From Bog-473 sp963755375 (GTDB taxonomy: Bacteria > Actinomycetota > Acidimicrobiia > Acidimicrobiales > RAAP-2): DNA of 64,000 nucleotides. Position numbers and translations under genes: made by a program. The notes beneath the pieces were generated by a model, which saw nothing but the letters and a program-made list of their open reading frames with translations, was not told where the DNA came from and did no database searches. Of the stretch, positions 51,518 to 60,306 are shown piece after piece. Within the stretch, counting starts at the first letter, position 1. The number at the start of each line of letters is the position of its first letter. Location of the stretch: contig CAVWKG010000016.1 of the NCBI GenBank assembly GCA_963755375.1, forward strand, positions 806,001-870,000, given 5' to 3'.

Positions 51518-51907
51518 ATGCCTTCAACCCTGATCAGCCTGCGCTCTGTTGTCTTCGACTGCCCCGACCCTTCAGCTCTTGCGTCCTTTTACGCAGACCT
51601 TTTGAATGGGCAGTTGGACATCAGTGATCCGGAGTGGTGTGAGGTGCACGCCGGTGATCCGGCGTTCAAGCTGGCCTTCCAACGTGCAACCCCGTATTCC
51701 CCTCCAGAATGGCCAGATGGTACGCCCCAACAGCTTCATCTCGACCTGACCGTTTCTGACCTCCGCGCGGCTGGTCTCCGGGCTGCCGAACTTGGTGCAG
51801 TTGTCCTCACCGACCCGGTGGAGGAGCCGGGCAGCATCTACGTTGTTTACGCCGATCCAGCCGGCCATCCGTTCTGCCTCTGTGAGGAGCGTGAAACGGG
51901 GTCCTAA
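51518..51907 (+). CDS. VOC family protein
   Basis: A 129-residue VOC (glyoxalase/bleomycin-resistance-like) protein. The first module has SVVFDCPDPSALASFYADLL; the second has HLDLTVSDLRAAGLRAAELG and ends YADPAGHPFCLCE, with the closing metal-ligand-type Glu. Members form dimers with metal sites at the module interface. The substrate is unknown. The start ATG follows GAGG directly, so initiation is weakly supported. Confidence 0.85.
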   Translation: MPSTLISLRSVVFDCPDPSALASFYADLLNGQLDISDPEWCEVHAGDPAFKLAFQRATPYSPPEWPDGTPQQLHLDLTVSDLRAAGLRAAELGAVVLTDPVEEPGSIYVVYADPAGHPFCLCEERETGS

Positions 51908-52124
51908 CTCCAGGCTCCCGGGTGCCCCCGTAGTTGCGCCGGCGCTATTGGGTAGGACCCCCACCCCCTTGTGCGTGCACCGCTTTCGTTGGACCGTGAG
52001 ACAGTCCTGGAGGCGCAGAGCCTCCCAAACGGCGCCAGACGAGTCGGGCGGGGTCGAGGGTGCCTCGGTCCGCCCGGCCTGGGACAGTTCAAAACTCTCG
52101 GGCTCCCCGGCCGAGCAGGAAGGA

Positions 52125-52418
52125 ATGGTGGTGAGGGGTTTCACAGGCATCAACTCCGTTTCCCCACAGGTGACCGTCTTCTGGCGACCAGGATGCCCCT
52201 ACTGCTGGCGACTCCGCGCCAACCTGAGGCGGGCCGGCGTACACGTCGATGAAGTGAACATTTGGGAGGATCCCGACGGGGCAGCCTTCGTTCGGTCAAT
52301 CACGGGTGGCTACGAAACGGTCCCTACAGTGCGCATGGGGACGCAGTCACTCGTAAATCCTTCGCCACGTCGGCTCCTCAAAGTCATCCGTGAGACTTGG
52401 ATTTCGATATATATATGA
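52125..52418 (+). CDS. Glutaredoxin / mycoredoxin-like protein
   Basis: A 97-residue thioredoxin-fold protein. The redox motif CPYC is at residues 24-27 in VTVFWRPGCPYCWRL. GGYETVPTVRMGTQSLVNPS is the cis-Pro and GSH/mycothiol-side segment. In actinobacteria such proteins reduce mixed disulfides with mycothiol. ATG 52125 is the start nearest to the domain. Its TGA overlaps the ATG of an SRPBCC fragment (ATGA), so the two were once co-translated. Confidence 0.85.
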   Translation: MVVRGFTGINSVSPQVTVFWRPGCPYCWRLRANLRRAGVHVDEVNIWEDPDGAAFVRSITGGYETVPTVRMGTQSLVNPSPRRLLKVIRETWISIYI

Positions 52419-52520
52419 CCAAGCGGCTCGAAATCTCCCGTGACATTGCCGCCCCGCCCGAGCGGGTATATGCCGCCAATTCTGAGTGACGCGCGTGGGC
52501 GAGTGGTCAGAGGAGTGCCA
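52415..52520 (+). pseudogene. SRPBCC (polyketide cyclase-like) gene remnant with frameshift
   Basis: ATG 52415 opens a frame reading LEISRDIAAPPERVYAANS, the standard N-terminus of SRPBCC proteins, then stops at TGA 52487-52489. One base later in the alternative frame the expected continuation VTRVGEWSEEC appears from 52486. A single missing base after 52485 explains the break. Similarity is lost beyond about 52520, so the rest of the gene is also gone. Confidence 0.7.
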
Positions 52521-52799
52521 GACAAGCCCGTCGGGCAGCCTCCGTGCCCACCGCTTACCCGTTTCTGATGTGGCGTCACGTCCTCGTTCGTCCAGTGTTG
52601 CTTCTCAGTGTCATGTGCGCCCTAGCGGCAGGCGACGCGAGTGTGAACCCTTTAGTCCCAATCGCAGTCGGGTTTGGGCCGGTTTCAGGTGCCCCGTACG
52701 TCAGATCAACGAAATGTCTCCGGTCCACCGACCTCAGAGTCAAGGAGGTCGATCGGTCTGTTTGGCTAGCCTGAAGAAGCCAGACAGAAGGGTTGAAAT

Positions 52800-53321
52800 A
52801 TGCCTGGACCGAACTGGGCGGAGGAGGTCACAGCGATCGCCACCGCCGTGGGCGCCCTCGGGCTGCTGGGCGCCCTCGGTGCAGCTGTGTTCGCCAGTCA
52901 ACAAGTCAAAGAAGCGAGGAAGGCTCGCGAATCGCAAATTGCAGCTGACTTCTTCCGCCGATGGAACGAGGACTCGCTCTTAGAGACGCGCCGCCTCGTC
53001 GCTACCTTCGAAACGAGCGAGGACCTAAGCAGGGCGTTCCAGGCTTTCATAGCGCGGAATACGGACGAGGCTTACGTCTTGTATCGAGAACTCGATTACT
53101 TCGAACAGCTCGCGGCGCTGGAACACGTCGGTGCCTTTGACTTCGAACTGATCAAGCTGCTGCTCGGACGAACGTTGATCGATCGCTGGGAAATGTGGAA
53201 GCCATCGATAGATGCCATGAGAGGAACGGGTGGCTATCCAATGTTCGAGGCGCTGGTCGCGAAGATGAAGATCGCCCTTGCCCCGATCGGGGGCGGCACT
53301 CGAACGGACGATAGGTCGTGA
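52800..53321 (+). CDS. Hypothetical protein with N-terminal membrane segment, DUF4760-like
   Basis: A 173-residue protein. An N-terminal hydrophobic helix (AIATAVGALGLLGALGAAVF, residues 11-30) is followed by a basic helix (QQVKEARKARESQIAADFF), then a helical cytosolic part with WNEDSLLETRRLV and YRELDYFEQLAALEHVGAFD. The arrangement is like DUF4760 proteins, whose function is unknown. The start is supported by AGAAGGG seven bases upstream. Confidence 0.7.
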   Translation: MPGPNWAEEVTAIATAVGALGLLGALGAAVFASQQVKEARKARESQIAADFFRRWNEDSLLETRRLVATFETSEDLSRAFQAFIARNTDEAYVLYRELDYFEQLAALEHVGAFDFELIKLLLGRTLIDRWEMWKPSIDAMRGTGGYPMFEALVAKMKIALAPIGGGTRTDDRS

Positions 53322-53444
53322 TCAACTTCCCGTTGGCTCGATGGACCTCGACCACACTGAGGCGTTAGCACGGCCAAGCCCGGTACGCCGGCTCAACGGC
53401 AGTCATGGCTCACGCAACCTATATTGGTAGGCGGGACAGGAGAG

Positions 53445-53921
53445 TCAAAGGCCATTTCTGACTGTTCGCTCCAAGATTCCCAGTGTGGCACGCAGCGCCG
53501 ACTCTGGCACGATCGGGAAGCGTTCCCTGAGATCTCCGCTCACTTTCGACCAGTCGTAATAGGACGTCACATTGGTGACCCCATCCTCACCGGTATTTAA
53601 GCGGTAACCATAGAAGTGCGGGACCGGAATATCGGGCCCGAGATCCCAGGCAATCTCCTGGTCGCGCTCGAAGAGGATGAAGTGCACGGTCACGTCGTAC
53701 TTGCCCAGCGGGACGTCATTGAGCGACTCGCGGTCCATGTGGATAACGAACGTGTCACCCACCTTCTCCGCTGGCTCGCCCGTAAAGTCCTGCAGCATCC
53801 CGGAGGCGTCGATGGCCACATGGCCCGCCGGGCTGCGCAAGATATCGAAGATCGCGGCGGGCGGTGCCGGGATAGGTCGGCTCACCTCGATTCGGTCGGA
53901 CGTGAAGACGGTATCGGGCAT
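53445..53921 (-). CDS. SRPBCC family protein
   Basis: A 158-residue START-like (polyketide cyclase/dehydrase) protein. IEVSRPIPAPPAAIFDILRS is the conserved N-terminus, with PAGHVAIDASGML next. VHFILFERDQEIAWDL and TSYYDWSKV form the cavity strands. It would bind a small hydrophobic ligand. The start ATG has GAGGAA eight bases upstream. It is divergent from the LLM oxidoreductase gene and may share its operator region. Confidence 0.85.
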   Translation of the reverse strand: MPDTVFTSDRIEVSRPIPAPPAAIFDILRSPAGHVAIDASGMLQDFTGEPAEKVGDTFVIHMDRESLNDVPLGKYDVTVHFILFERDQEIAWDLGPDIPVPHFYGYRLNTGEDGVTNVTSYYDWSKVSGDLRERFPIVPESALRATLGILERTVRNGL

Positions 53922-54109
53922 ATGTTGGTTTCCTCATGCAGTGAGTGGGCTCGTCGGCCACTCTCAATTTCTTGGTCAGACCAGCATCGCGCGAAGACAC
54001 CGCCCCCCGCTGCCATAACCCGCAGGTACACCAATCGAGGCCACGTCTCTTATACGAGTGACACAACTCCTGTGATTCGCCCCTACCAGGAACAATGACG
54101 GCCTGCGAG

Positions 54110-54121
54110 GTGTTCGAACAC
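54110..54121. promoter_or_regulatory. 12-bp perfect palindrome before the LLM gene
   Basis: GTGTTCGAACAC, perfectly self-complementary, ends two bases before ATG 54124. It lies in the region between the divergent SRPBCC and LLM genes and is a good operator candidate. Confidence 0.5.
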
Positions 54122-54123
54122 AC

Positions 54124-55142
54124 ATGAAGCGAATAGGGTTCTTATCGTTCGGGCATTGGACGCCCTCGCCACAGTCGCAGACCCGCTCGGCGTCGGATGC
54201 CCTGCTGCAATCCATCGATCTCGCAGTCGTCGCCGAAGAGATTGGTGCCGACGGGGCGTATTTCCGAGTGCACCACTTCGCCAACCAACTCTCCTCGCGT
54301 TTCCACTGCTGGCAGCCATCGGCGCCAAGACCAGCACGATCGAGATCGGGACCGCGGTGATCGATATGCGCTACGAGAACCCGCTTTACATGGCCGAGGA
54401 TGCCGGGTCGGCTGACCTCGTCTCGGGCAGGCGCCTGCAGCTGGGCATAAGTCGTGGATCGCCCGAACACGTCATCGAGGGCTACCGCTATTTCGGCTAC
54501 GCACCTGACGAGGGCGCCGATCAAGCCGACATGGCCCGCGAGCACACGCGGGTCTTCTTAGAGGTCCTCAATGGCAAGGGCTTTGCCGAACCGAATCCGC
54601 GGCCGATGTTCCCCAACCCACCCGGGTTGCTTCGAGTCGAGCCGCACTCCGAGGGTCTGCGCGAGCGGATCTGGTGGGGCGCCGGCACCCGGAAGACTGC
54701 CGAGTGGACCGCCGAGCAGGGGATGAACCTGATGAGCTCGACGCTTCTCAGCGAGGACACTGGCGTGCCGTTCCATCAACTGCAGGCCGAGCAGATCGGA
54801 CGATTTCGCAAGGCCTGGGCCGAGGCTGGCCACGCCCGTGAGCCTCGCGTCTCGGTCAGCCGTAGCATTTTCCCCATCGTCGATGACCTCGACCGCACGT
54901 ATTTCGGCCGTGAAGGCAGCTCGCAGGACCAGATCGGGTTCATCGACGGTGGCAAGGCGCGCTTCGGCAAAACCTACGCCGGGGAACCCGAGACGCTCAT
55001 CAAGCAACTGGCCGAAGACGAGGCGATCGCCGCCGCCGACACCTTGCTCCTGACTATTCCCAATCAGCTTGGTGTCGACTACTGCGCCCACGTCCTGGAT
55101 TCGCTCTTGAGCGACATCGCGCCGGAGCTCGGCTGGCGCTGA
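54124..55142 (+). pseudogene. LLM-class flavin-dependent oxidoreductase, split by a frameshift
   Basis: A luciferase-like monooxygenase in two frames. The first (54124-54297) gives IGFLSFGHW and ADGAYFRVHHFANQLSS. The second continues from about 54300 with PLLAAIGAKTSTIEIGTAVI, DMRYENPLYMAEDAGSADL, RLQLGISRGSPEHVIEGYRY and the normal C-terminus. Restoring one base near 54298 (TCGC to TCGCC) would give about 339 residues. Such enzymes use FMNH2 or F420 to oxidise small molecules. It could be a true pseudogene or a sequencing deletion. Confidence 0.88.
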
Positions 55143-55519
55143 GCAGCGCGACTTCACGGTCGATGAGTGCGTGCCAGATTGGTTCCTCGGCAGGCAGACC
55201 TCGACTGCGGAACCGACAGATCGCCGTCCTCTATGTCGCTTTGGATTCATTTCCTATGCGCAGTTGCCAGTCCGGTGTCGACATAGACCGGTACCACGAC
55301 GTTCTTGCCACTAAGCGCAACAGGCTGAGATTCTCCTGAGGGCAGAGGCACCCCCTCCCCAGCCCCCGTCAGCCGGGTAGGGCTTCCTTCGGCACTTCAA
55401 GAACAGAATCGGCGTCTTGATGACCGACTCCAAAAGGGCCATGCCGCAGTCCGCCCGACCAGACGCTACGGTGCCTGCGATCCACGGTGGTGACGATTGT
55501 TAGAGATCGGAGACTGGCG
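55143..55519. other. Gap without recognisable genes
   Basis: No supported gene. The last part holds the Shine-Dalgarno (GGAG) for the gene at 55520. Confidence 0.35.
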
Positions 55520-55966
55520 ATGACCTCGAAGTCTGACTTCACGGATGACGAATGGCAACTGATTCTAGAAGCGCCCCCAAGTGCTGGAATGATCGTGGTC
55601 ACCGCCCAACGAGGGGGCTCGTTTCGCGAGACCATTGCCATGGCCAAGGCCTATGTTGAGGCGCGTCAGCAGCACGGAAAGAGCGAACTTCTCGATGACA
55701 TAGTCGCAGCGAAACCCGAGCGGGACCACACGCACTATCACTCTCCCGAGGAGCTCAGGCAGCACGGATTGCAACACCTACGTGACTCGGTCATTCTGCT
55801 CGAGAGCAAAGCAACGCCAGGCGAGGCCGACGAATATCGCCGGTTCATCCTCACGCTCTCACATAGAGTCGCAGCTGCTCACCGGGAGCACGGTCAAGAC
55901 GTGAGCGACTCCGAGCAGACTGCGATCAACGACATCACCGAAGCGCTGAACGCAACCGTCAGCTAG
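55520..55966 (+). CDS. Conserved hypothetical helical protein
   Basis: A 148-residue protein of an uncharacterised actinobacterial family. DFTDDEWQLILEAPPSAGMI is the conserved start, then FRETIAMAKAYVEARQQHG, LRDSVILLESKATPGEADEY and FILTLSHRVAAAHREHG, ending in a conserved SEQTAINDITEAL. It is all-helical in character, without membrane segments. ATG 55520 has GGAG eight bases upstream. Confidence 0.72.
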   Translation: MTSKSDFTDDEWQLILEAPPSAGMIVVTAQRGGSFRETIAMAKAYVEARQQHGKSELLDDIVAAKPERDHTHYHSPEELRQHGLQHLRDSVILLESKATPGEADEYRRFILTLSHRVAAAHREHGQDVSDSEQTAINDITEALNATVS

Positions 55967-56700
55967 CTGTCTAGTTGAGTCGGCTTGCCGAGGGTCTGCA
56001 TTCGGTCTGGGTTACCGTACGATGACGGCGTTGGACTCAGGTCGTACTCGAAGAGTCGACTGCCGCTAATGCCCAGACGATGAGGCCGTTACGCACTCTC
56101 GGGCTACTTCAAGCATCCATCGCGCAATCCCGGTTGGTTGGCGCGGCATCATGGAACCGTGCCAGCGGCTTCCTCGGGTGACAGGAGAGGGTTCGTGAAG
56201 ACTTCTGGGATTACAGCGGCGCTGCCGGCAGAGGACCTGAGTCGAGCGAAGCGAGCGTGCCAAAGGTGCCTCATTCGCCGTTTACGACGGCGTGAATAGG
56301 CATAAGTATCCGGATCTATTGCCTACATCCGTATGGCCAGGTTGGCAGCCATATCGACGTCTTCAAGCCAAGCGAACATGACTACTTGGCCAAGTTGAGC
56401 GGCACGTTGGTGGAGGAGGACGAGTTTCTAGCCAGGACGGACGACCGCCGACCTAATTACTCAACTTAAAGCGGCATCGAGAAGCTGGCCAAACAGTCCC
56501 GGCAGTGGTTACCTTGGGCGCGCCGTAGGGCTCGAGACCCGGCGTCCACGAGCGAGATCGCCGGGTGTACCCTCGGTATGCTTATTTAGCACCAGAGTCC
56601 CGCTTACGGTGACAAGATCGAGAGTAGCGATGGTTCCCAATCCCAAGGGGAGGGCTTGCCCGGCTTGCCTTCGCGATCTTTTCTGCACGGAGCAATGAAT
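55967..56700. other. Sparse region with one start-less reading frame
   Basis: Most of these 734 bases show no gene. At 56302-56469 the plus strand has a 55-codon frame reading HPYGQVGSHIDVFKPSEHDY and LAKLSGTLVEEDEFLA that looks coding but has no ATG, GTG or TTG near its beginning (it starts at ATA after a TGA). It may be a decayed small gene. Confidence 0.35.
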
Positions 56701-56964
56701 ATGGCGAACGATACTGGCATGGATCTTCTCATCGAGTCTGCCAATGCGCTCGATATGGCAGCGGGTGCTTGTGAGAGCTCGGACGATGCTGCGCACCTCT
56801 TTACGCTGGCGGACCGGATCCGTAACTACCTGACAATGAGCCGTCCCACCACGACTCTTGGGATGCCACGTATTGTCTCCAATGGTGCCCGGCTAACGGA
56901 TGAAAACGTGATTCATAGGACAGAAGAGTTCAACACGTCCCACGTACGCATCCTGTCGGACTGA
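56701..56964 (+). CDS. Small hypothetical protein
   Basis: An 87-residue acidic protein starting MANDTGMDLLIESANALDMA, with GGAG eight bases upstream. The N-terminal half is helical (CESSDDAAHLFTLADRIRNY), and the rest has no clear fold. No family is recognised. The good ribosome-binding site is the main reason to accept it. Confidence 0.45.
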   Translation: MANDTGMDLLIESANALDMAAGACESSDDAAHLFTLADRIRNYLTMSRPTTTLGMPRIVSNGARLTDENVIHRTEEFNTSHVRILSD

Positions 56965-57270
56965 CATTTCCTGGGCATGTGCGCCGATTGAACTGGTCGC
57001 CAATGCGCTGGTAAGTCAGGAATACCCGAGCACCGGGTATATCGGACAGCTCCGCACATCGGTGATAGCCCCCGGTATGTGCTGATCGAACCAGCGCCGG
57101 GTGACGTTGCCTAAGCCGGAACTGCGTGATATCAGTCCACCAGCCGGAGCGCGTGGTTCTGGTGCGGGGTGCTGAACTGCCCTGAGGCCGGGATGGAGAC
57201 GCAAAACGGCCCCGCCAGAACGGGCGGGCGTCATTGGGACGAATCGTTCGGGAAGGCTCGGAGCGCCTAT
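56965..57270. other. Gap without recognisable genes
   Basis: I see no supported gene, RNA or repeat. Confidence 0.3.
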
Positions 57271-57594
57271 TCATCCCAGACCCGGCGACCACTCCATGAT
57301 CCACGCACCAAGCCCCACGATCTCCAGTGTCTTACGGACAATCGCACCCGGTCTTGTGACCACCAGCTGGCCCAGTCCGTGGGCCAGGATGCGATTCCTT
57401 GCTGCCACCAGAGCCGAGATGCCGCCGCAATCCATGAATGTGAGGTCCGACAGATCGACGACGACGGTAGTGCCGGCCTCCTCCACCAGCGCATCAGCCA
57501 GGCCATTGGCGGACGCGACGTCCAACTCCCCATGTAGCGCAACGACGTGAACGTCGGGAAGTTCCCGGGTGGTAATGCTGAACTCAGGCAACAC
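57271..57594 (-). CDS. STAS-domain protein lacking the phosphorylatable Ser
   Basis: A 107-residue STAS protein similar in layout to the one at 45437. HVVALHGELDVASANGLADA leads the fold, and VVVDLSDLTFMDCGGISAL is the regulatory loop. Here the usual DSSG is DCGG, so both Ser positions are changed and the normal switch by phosphorylation is not possible. It may be a constitutively active antagonist or bind another partner. The GTG start has no clear ribosome-binding site. Confidence 0.82.
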   Translation of the reverse strand: MLPEFSITTRELPDVHVVALHGELDVASANGLADALVEEAGTTVVVDLSDLTFMDCGGISALVAARNRILAHGLGQLVVTRPGAIVRKTLEIVGLGAWIMEWSPGLG

Positions 57595-57953
57595 GGCGAA
57601 GCCATTTCCGCCGAAGGTTGCAGGTGGCAGGTTGCCAGGAGGTCGGTCAGCCCTTACATGCTACCCCCGTTTGAACTAGTTCACGTCAAGCAGAAGTTCG
57701 GGAGTCGCCACAGCGGCGCAGATTCCCAAATATCGCCAGCCAGGTGCAGACGGCTCGAATCGATGTACCGCGGGCGCGACTGCCAACGACACCACATCTC
57801 CGTTCCACCAAACGGCCTACCCGTGGGGTCGGCGAAAACAGCATCGCTCCATTCTTCACATGAGCTTGCTGAGTGTTGTGCGCCGATGACAGTACGCACG
57901 GTCCCGGGCCGGCGCCCACGAGTTTCCGGTGCCTGAAGTGGTGGGCCGTGGCC
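57595..57953. other. Gap without recognisable genes
   Basis: Open frames on both strands have no family character. Confidence 0.3.
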
Positions 57954-59408
57954 CTACAGACCTGACTCGACGGTGATCCGCCCTGTTGATGCGGCGCGTT
58001 TCAGAGCCTCGTAGTCGCGTTCGTTCTGGTCGGCATAGGTCTCAGCAAACTCCGTAAGAGCACGGTCGAATGTCGGTCCGTTCCCGAGATAGCTGGCGAT
58101 TGCGACGCGGTCGCCCGAGCGGGCGTGCGCCCGGGCCAAGGCTTGTGCACACACCCCGACGTATTTGGTAAGGCCCTGAGGGATCGCACCTTCAATCTCG
58201 AAGCTCCCCTTCCAGTCTCGGAGCTGGCGGAGGTAGAAATCCCGGGTCACGCCGTCAGGACCCTCGACCGCTTGGTAGCCAAGGAAAATGTCGCTGGCTG
58301 CCTGCATGAGGTGCTGCCCGGCCACCACCCGCGCCCCGTGGTTGGCATAGCCGCTCTTGCCGACGAACTCCTCGAGTACGGAGGCCTCAGCCTCTTTGGC
58401 TTGGAGGAAGAGAGGGTCTTCGTTACTCAATCCCACCATCAGCAGGATCCAGGCCCGGGTACCCACGCTCCCGACGCCGACTACCTTGCGGGCGATCTGA
58501 ACGAACTGGAACTCCTCCAAGAGGTGGCGCCGCTCCGACTCAAGGCTGTGTCGGTAGCCACGCACGAGCTGGTGGAACGACTCGCGGATCTCGTCGCTCA
58601 GTTCCTGGGAGAACAGTTCTTCGCTGGGTACGAGGAGCGGCGGATCACTCACGATGCGGAGTTGGCCGTCGACGACGGTGGTAAGTTTGCCTAGAGCCTG
58701 GAGGCTGTCCCGAGTGTGGGCTTTGGTGACAGTTTGGGCAGTGCGAGTCGCCATCCGCTTGTCGGCCTTCGAACCAGTCTTGCCCGCGGTCGCCTCGAGC
58801 TCGGCCAGCATTCCAGCCACGTCGATGTGGGAGTACCAGACCTCCAGAGTGGACAGACCAGCCAGGGTAGCCATCTCTCTGCGGTAGCTGGCTCCCACCT
58901 CGAGGGTGGCGGTCCGAGCCTCCTTGTCAGTGAACTCGCGGTCGCGGGCGGCGATCACGACGCTGGCGGCGAGCCGCTTGAGGTCCCACTCCCATGGCCC
59001 CGGTAGCGTCTCGTCGAAGTCGTTGACGTCGAACATCAGCTTGCGCTCCGGTGACGCGAACAGTCCGAAGTTGGACAGGTGGGCATCGCCGCAGACCTGG
59101 GCTGTAAGGCCCGACCGAGGAGTGGGCGCCAAGTCGGATGCCATGATAAGCGCGGCTCCGCGGAAGAAGGTCAAAGGCGAGACCAGCATGCGCCCGTAGC
59201 GGATCGGGACCAACTCGGGCACCCGGGTGGTCGCCTGCCGTTCGAGGAGGCTGATCGGATCTGGGCGATTCGTCGCTGCGCTGAACTCCGCCTGTGACGA
59301 ACGGGGGGCCCGGGTTCGGGCCTCTTTGCCGAGCCTTATGCGGTCCTCGACCGTGAGGTGCGGCACGGCGTGTGCCGCGGGGCCTCGTTGTTGGGTCACA
59401 TCTGTCAT
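57954..59408 (-). CDS. DUF2252 family protein
   Basis: A 484-residue protein of the DUF2252 family, which is distantly kinase-like. AQVCGDAHLSNFGLFASPE (catalytic-loop-like HLSNFG) and LMFDVNDFDETLPGPWEWDL (DFD motif) are the signatures, followed by LKRLAASVVIAARDR. The C-terminus has GVTRDFYLRQLRDWKGS. The reaction is unknown; phosphotransfer is suspected from the fold. ATG 59408 is preferred, with GGGGGAAC just upstream; the frame further back runs into a repeat tract. Confidence 0.9.
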   Translation of the reverse strand: MTDVTQQRGPAAHAVPHLTVEDRIRLGKEARTRAPRSSQAEFSAATNRPDPISLLERQATTRVPELVPIRYGRMLVSPLTFFRGAALIMASDLAPTPRSGLTAQVCGDAHLSNFGLFASPERKLMFDVNDFDETLPGPWEWDLKRLAASVVIAARDREFTDKEARTATLEVGASYRREMATLAGLSTLEVWYSHIDVAGMLAELEATAGKTGSKADKRMATRTAQTVTKAHTRDSLQALGKLTTVVDGQLRIVSDPPLLVPSEELFSQELSDEIRESFHQLVRGYRHSLESERRHLLEEFQFVQIARKVVGVGSVGTRAWILLMVGLSNEDPLFLQAKEAEASVLEEFVGKSGYANHGARVVAGQHLMQAASDIFLGYQAVEGPDGVTRDFYLRQLRDWKGSFEIEGAIPQGLTKYVGVCAQALARAHARSGDRVAIASYLGNGPTFDRALTEFAETYADQNERDYEALKRAASTGRITVESGL

Positions 59409-59498
59409 CGTTCCCCCATCATGGTTCAAACACCAATCACGCGCGTCCCCATCAAGGGCCGGCAGGTGCCGAGCCGCGGCGCCTCGGCCCGCGCTGTT

Positions 59499-59561
59499 CA
59501 AGAAGGCCCGTGGCACGGTCAAGAAGGCCCGTGGCACGGTCAAGAAGGCCCGTGGCACGGC
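59499..59561. repeat. Three tandem 21-bp repeats
   Basis: Three copies of a 21-base unit beginning CAAGAAGGCCCGTGG (59499-59519, 59520-59540, 59541-59561), identical except for the last base. The unit is a multiple of three and keeps the frame on both strands. Confidence 0.85.
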
Positions 59562-60292
59562 TCACGGTCGCTTCGACTTGGTCGGGCTGCGGGGTCGCAG
59601 GTGGCGGGCCGGACATCCCGACGTGGCCTCGGCCCCGACTGACCATGACTCTGTCGCGTTGAGCGGCCTGGTCACCTGCTCATTCGCCGTAAACGGCAAG
59701 CGAACGGTGGAGTGATTCACGTGCGCAGGCGAGCGCCCTCACGCGACGTCAAAGGCCTCACTCCACGCACGATCGGTGTGAACGCTGCCGGCTTCGCTCG
59801 ACGTCGGTGGTATAACCCGTACACCGACGTGCGCATCACAAAGAGGCGGGAGGTGGGTCCATCACCTCTGAGGCAGGGCCCGACGCTGCTGTCTGAGTCG
59901 GTGACCGAGCAAGAGCCCAAGAAGGACCAGCGCAAGTACGACTGCTCTCGACAGGGCCTTCTTTGCGCTTCGACTCGTCTCCATGACTGCATTGTGCCGC
60001 GATCACCCGTTGGCGTCGACTGACGCCAAGATCTCATGATGCAACTCACGCCTTCCCCCTGCCGTGATGGCGCTACTGACTGAACTTGATGGCCTTCACC
60101 ACGAGGCGGACCCGATGATTACACCGTAGTTCCGCCCCAGCGGCGACCGCTGGTGGCGGGTCTGGGCGTGTTCGGAGCATTTGGAAGGGCTGACGAGCCT
60201 ACGGGAGTTTGGGCGGCGAGTGTGGCAGTGCCCCGGACCCATGTGCTGGACAGACCAGGCCATCCATCCGCGATCGACGCGCACGTCGGTCT

Positions 60293-60298
60293 TACACT
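60293..60298 (+). promoter_or_regulatory. Leaderless -10 element (TACACT) of the 60307 gene
   Basis: TACACT ends eight bases before ATG 60307. Confidence 0.45.
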
Positions 60299-60306
60299 TT
60301 GCTTGC

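Larger units (their letters stand above)
59409..60306. other. Long gap with a 21-bp tandem repeat
   Basis: No well-supported gene. Plus-strand frames are Arg-rich and lack starts. The repeat at 59499-59561 is the main feature. Its plus-strand translation KKARGTV repeats like a histone-type tail, but no upstream domain is present. Confidence 0.35.

Noticed and set aside
59227..59715. Plus-strand frame with KKARGTV repeats as a histone-like gene
   Set aside because: The upstream part is antisense to DUF2252 and no independent start or domain is present; kept only as a repeat.
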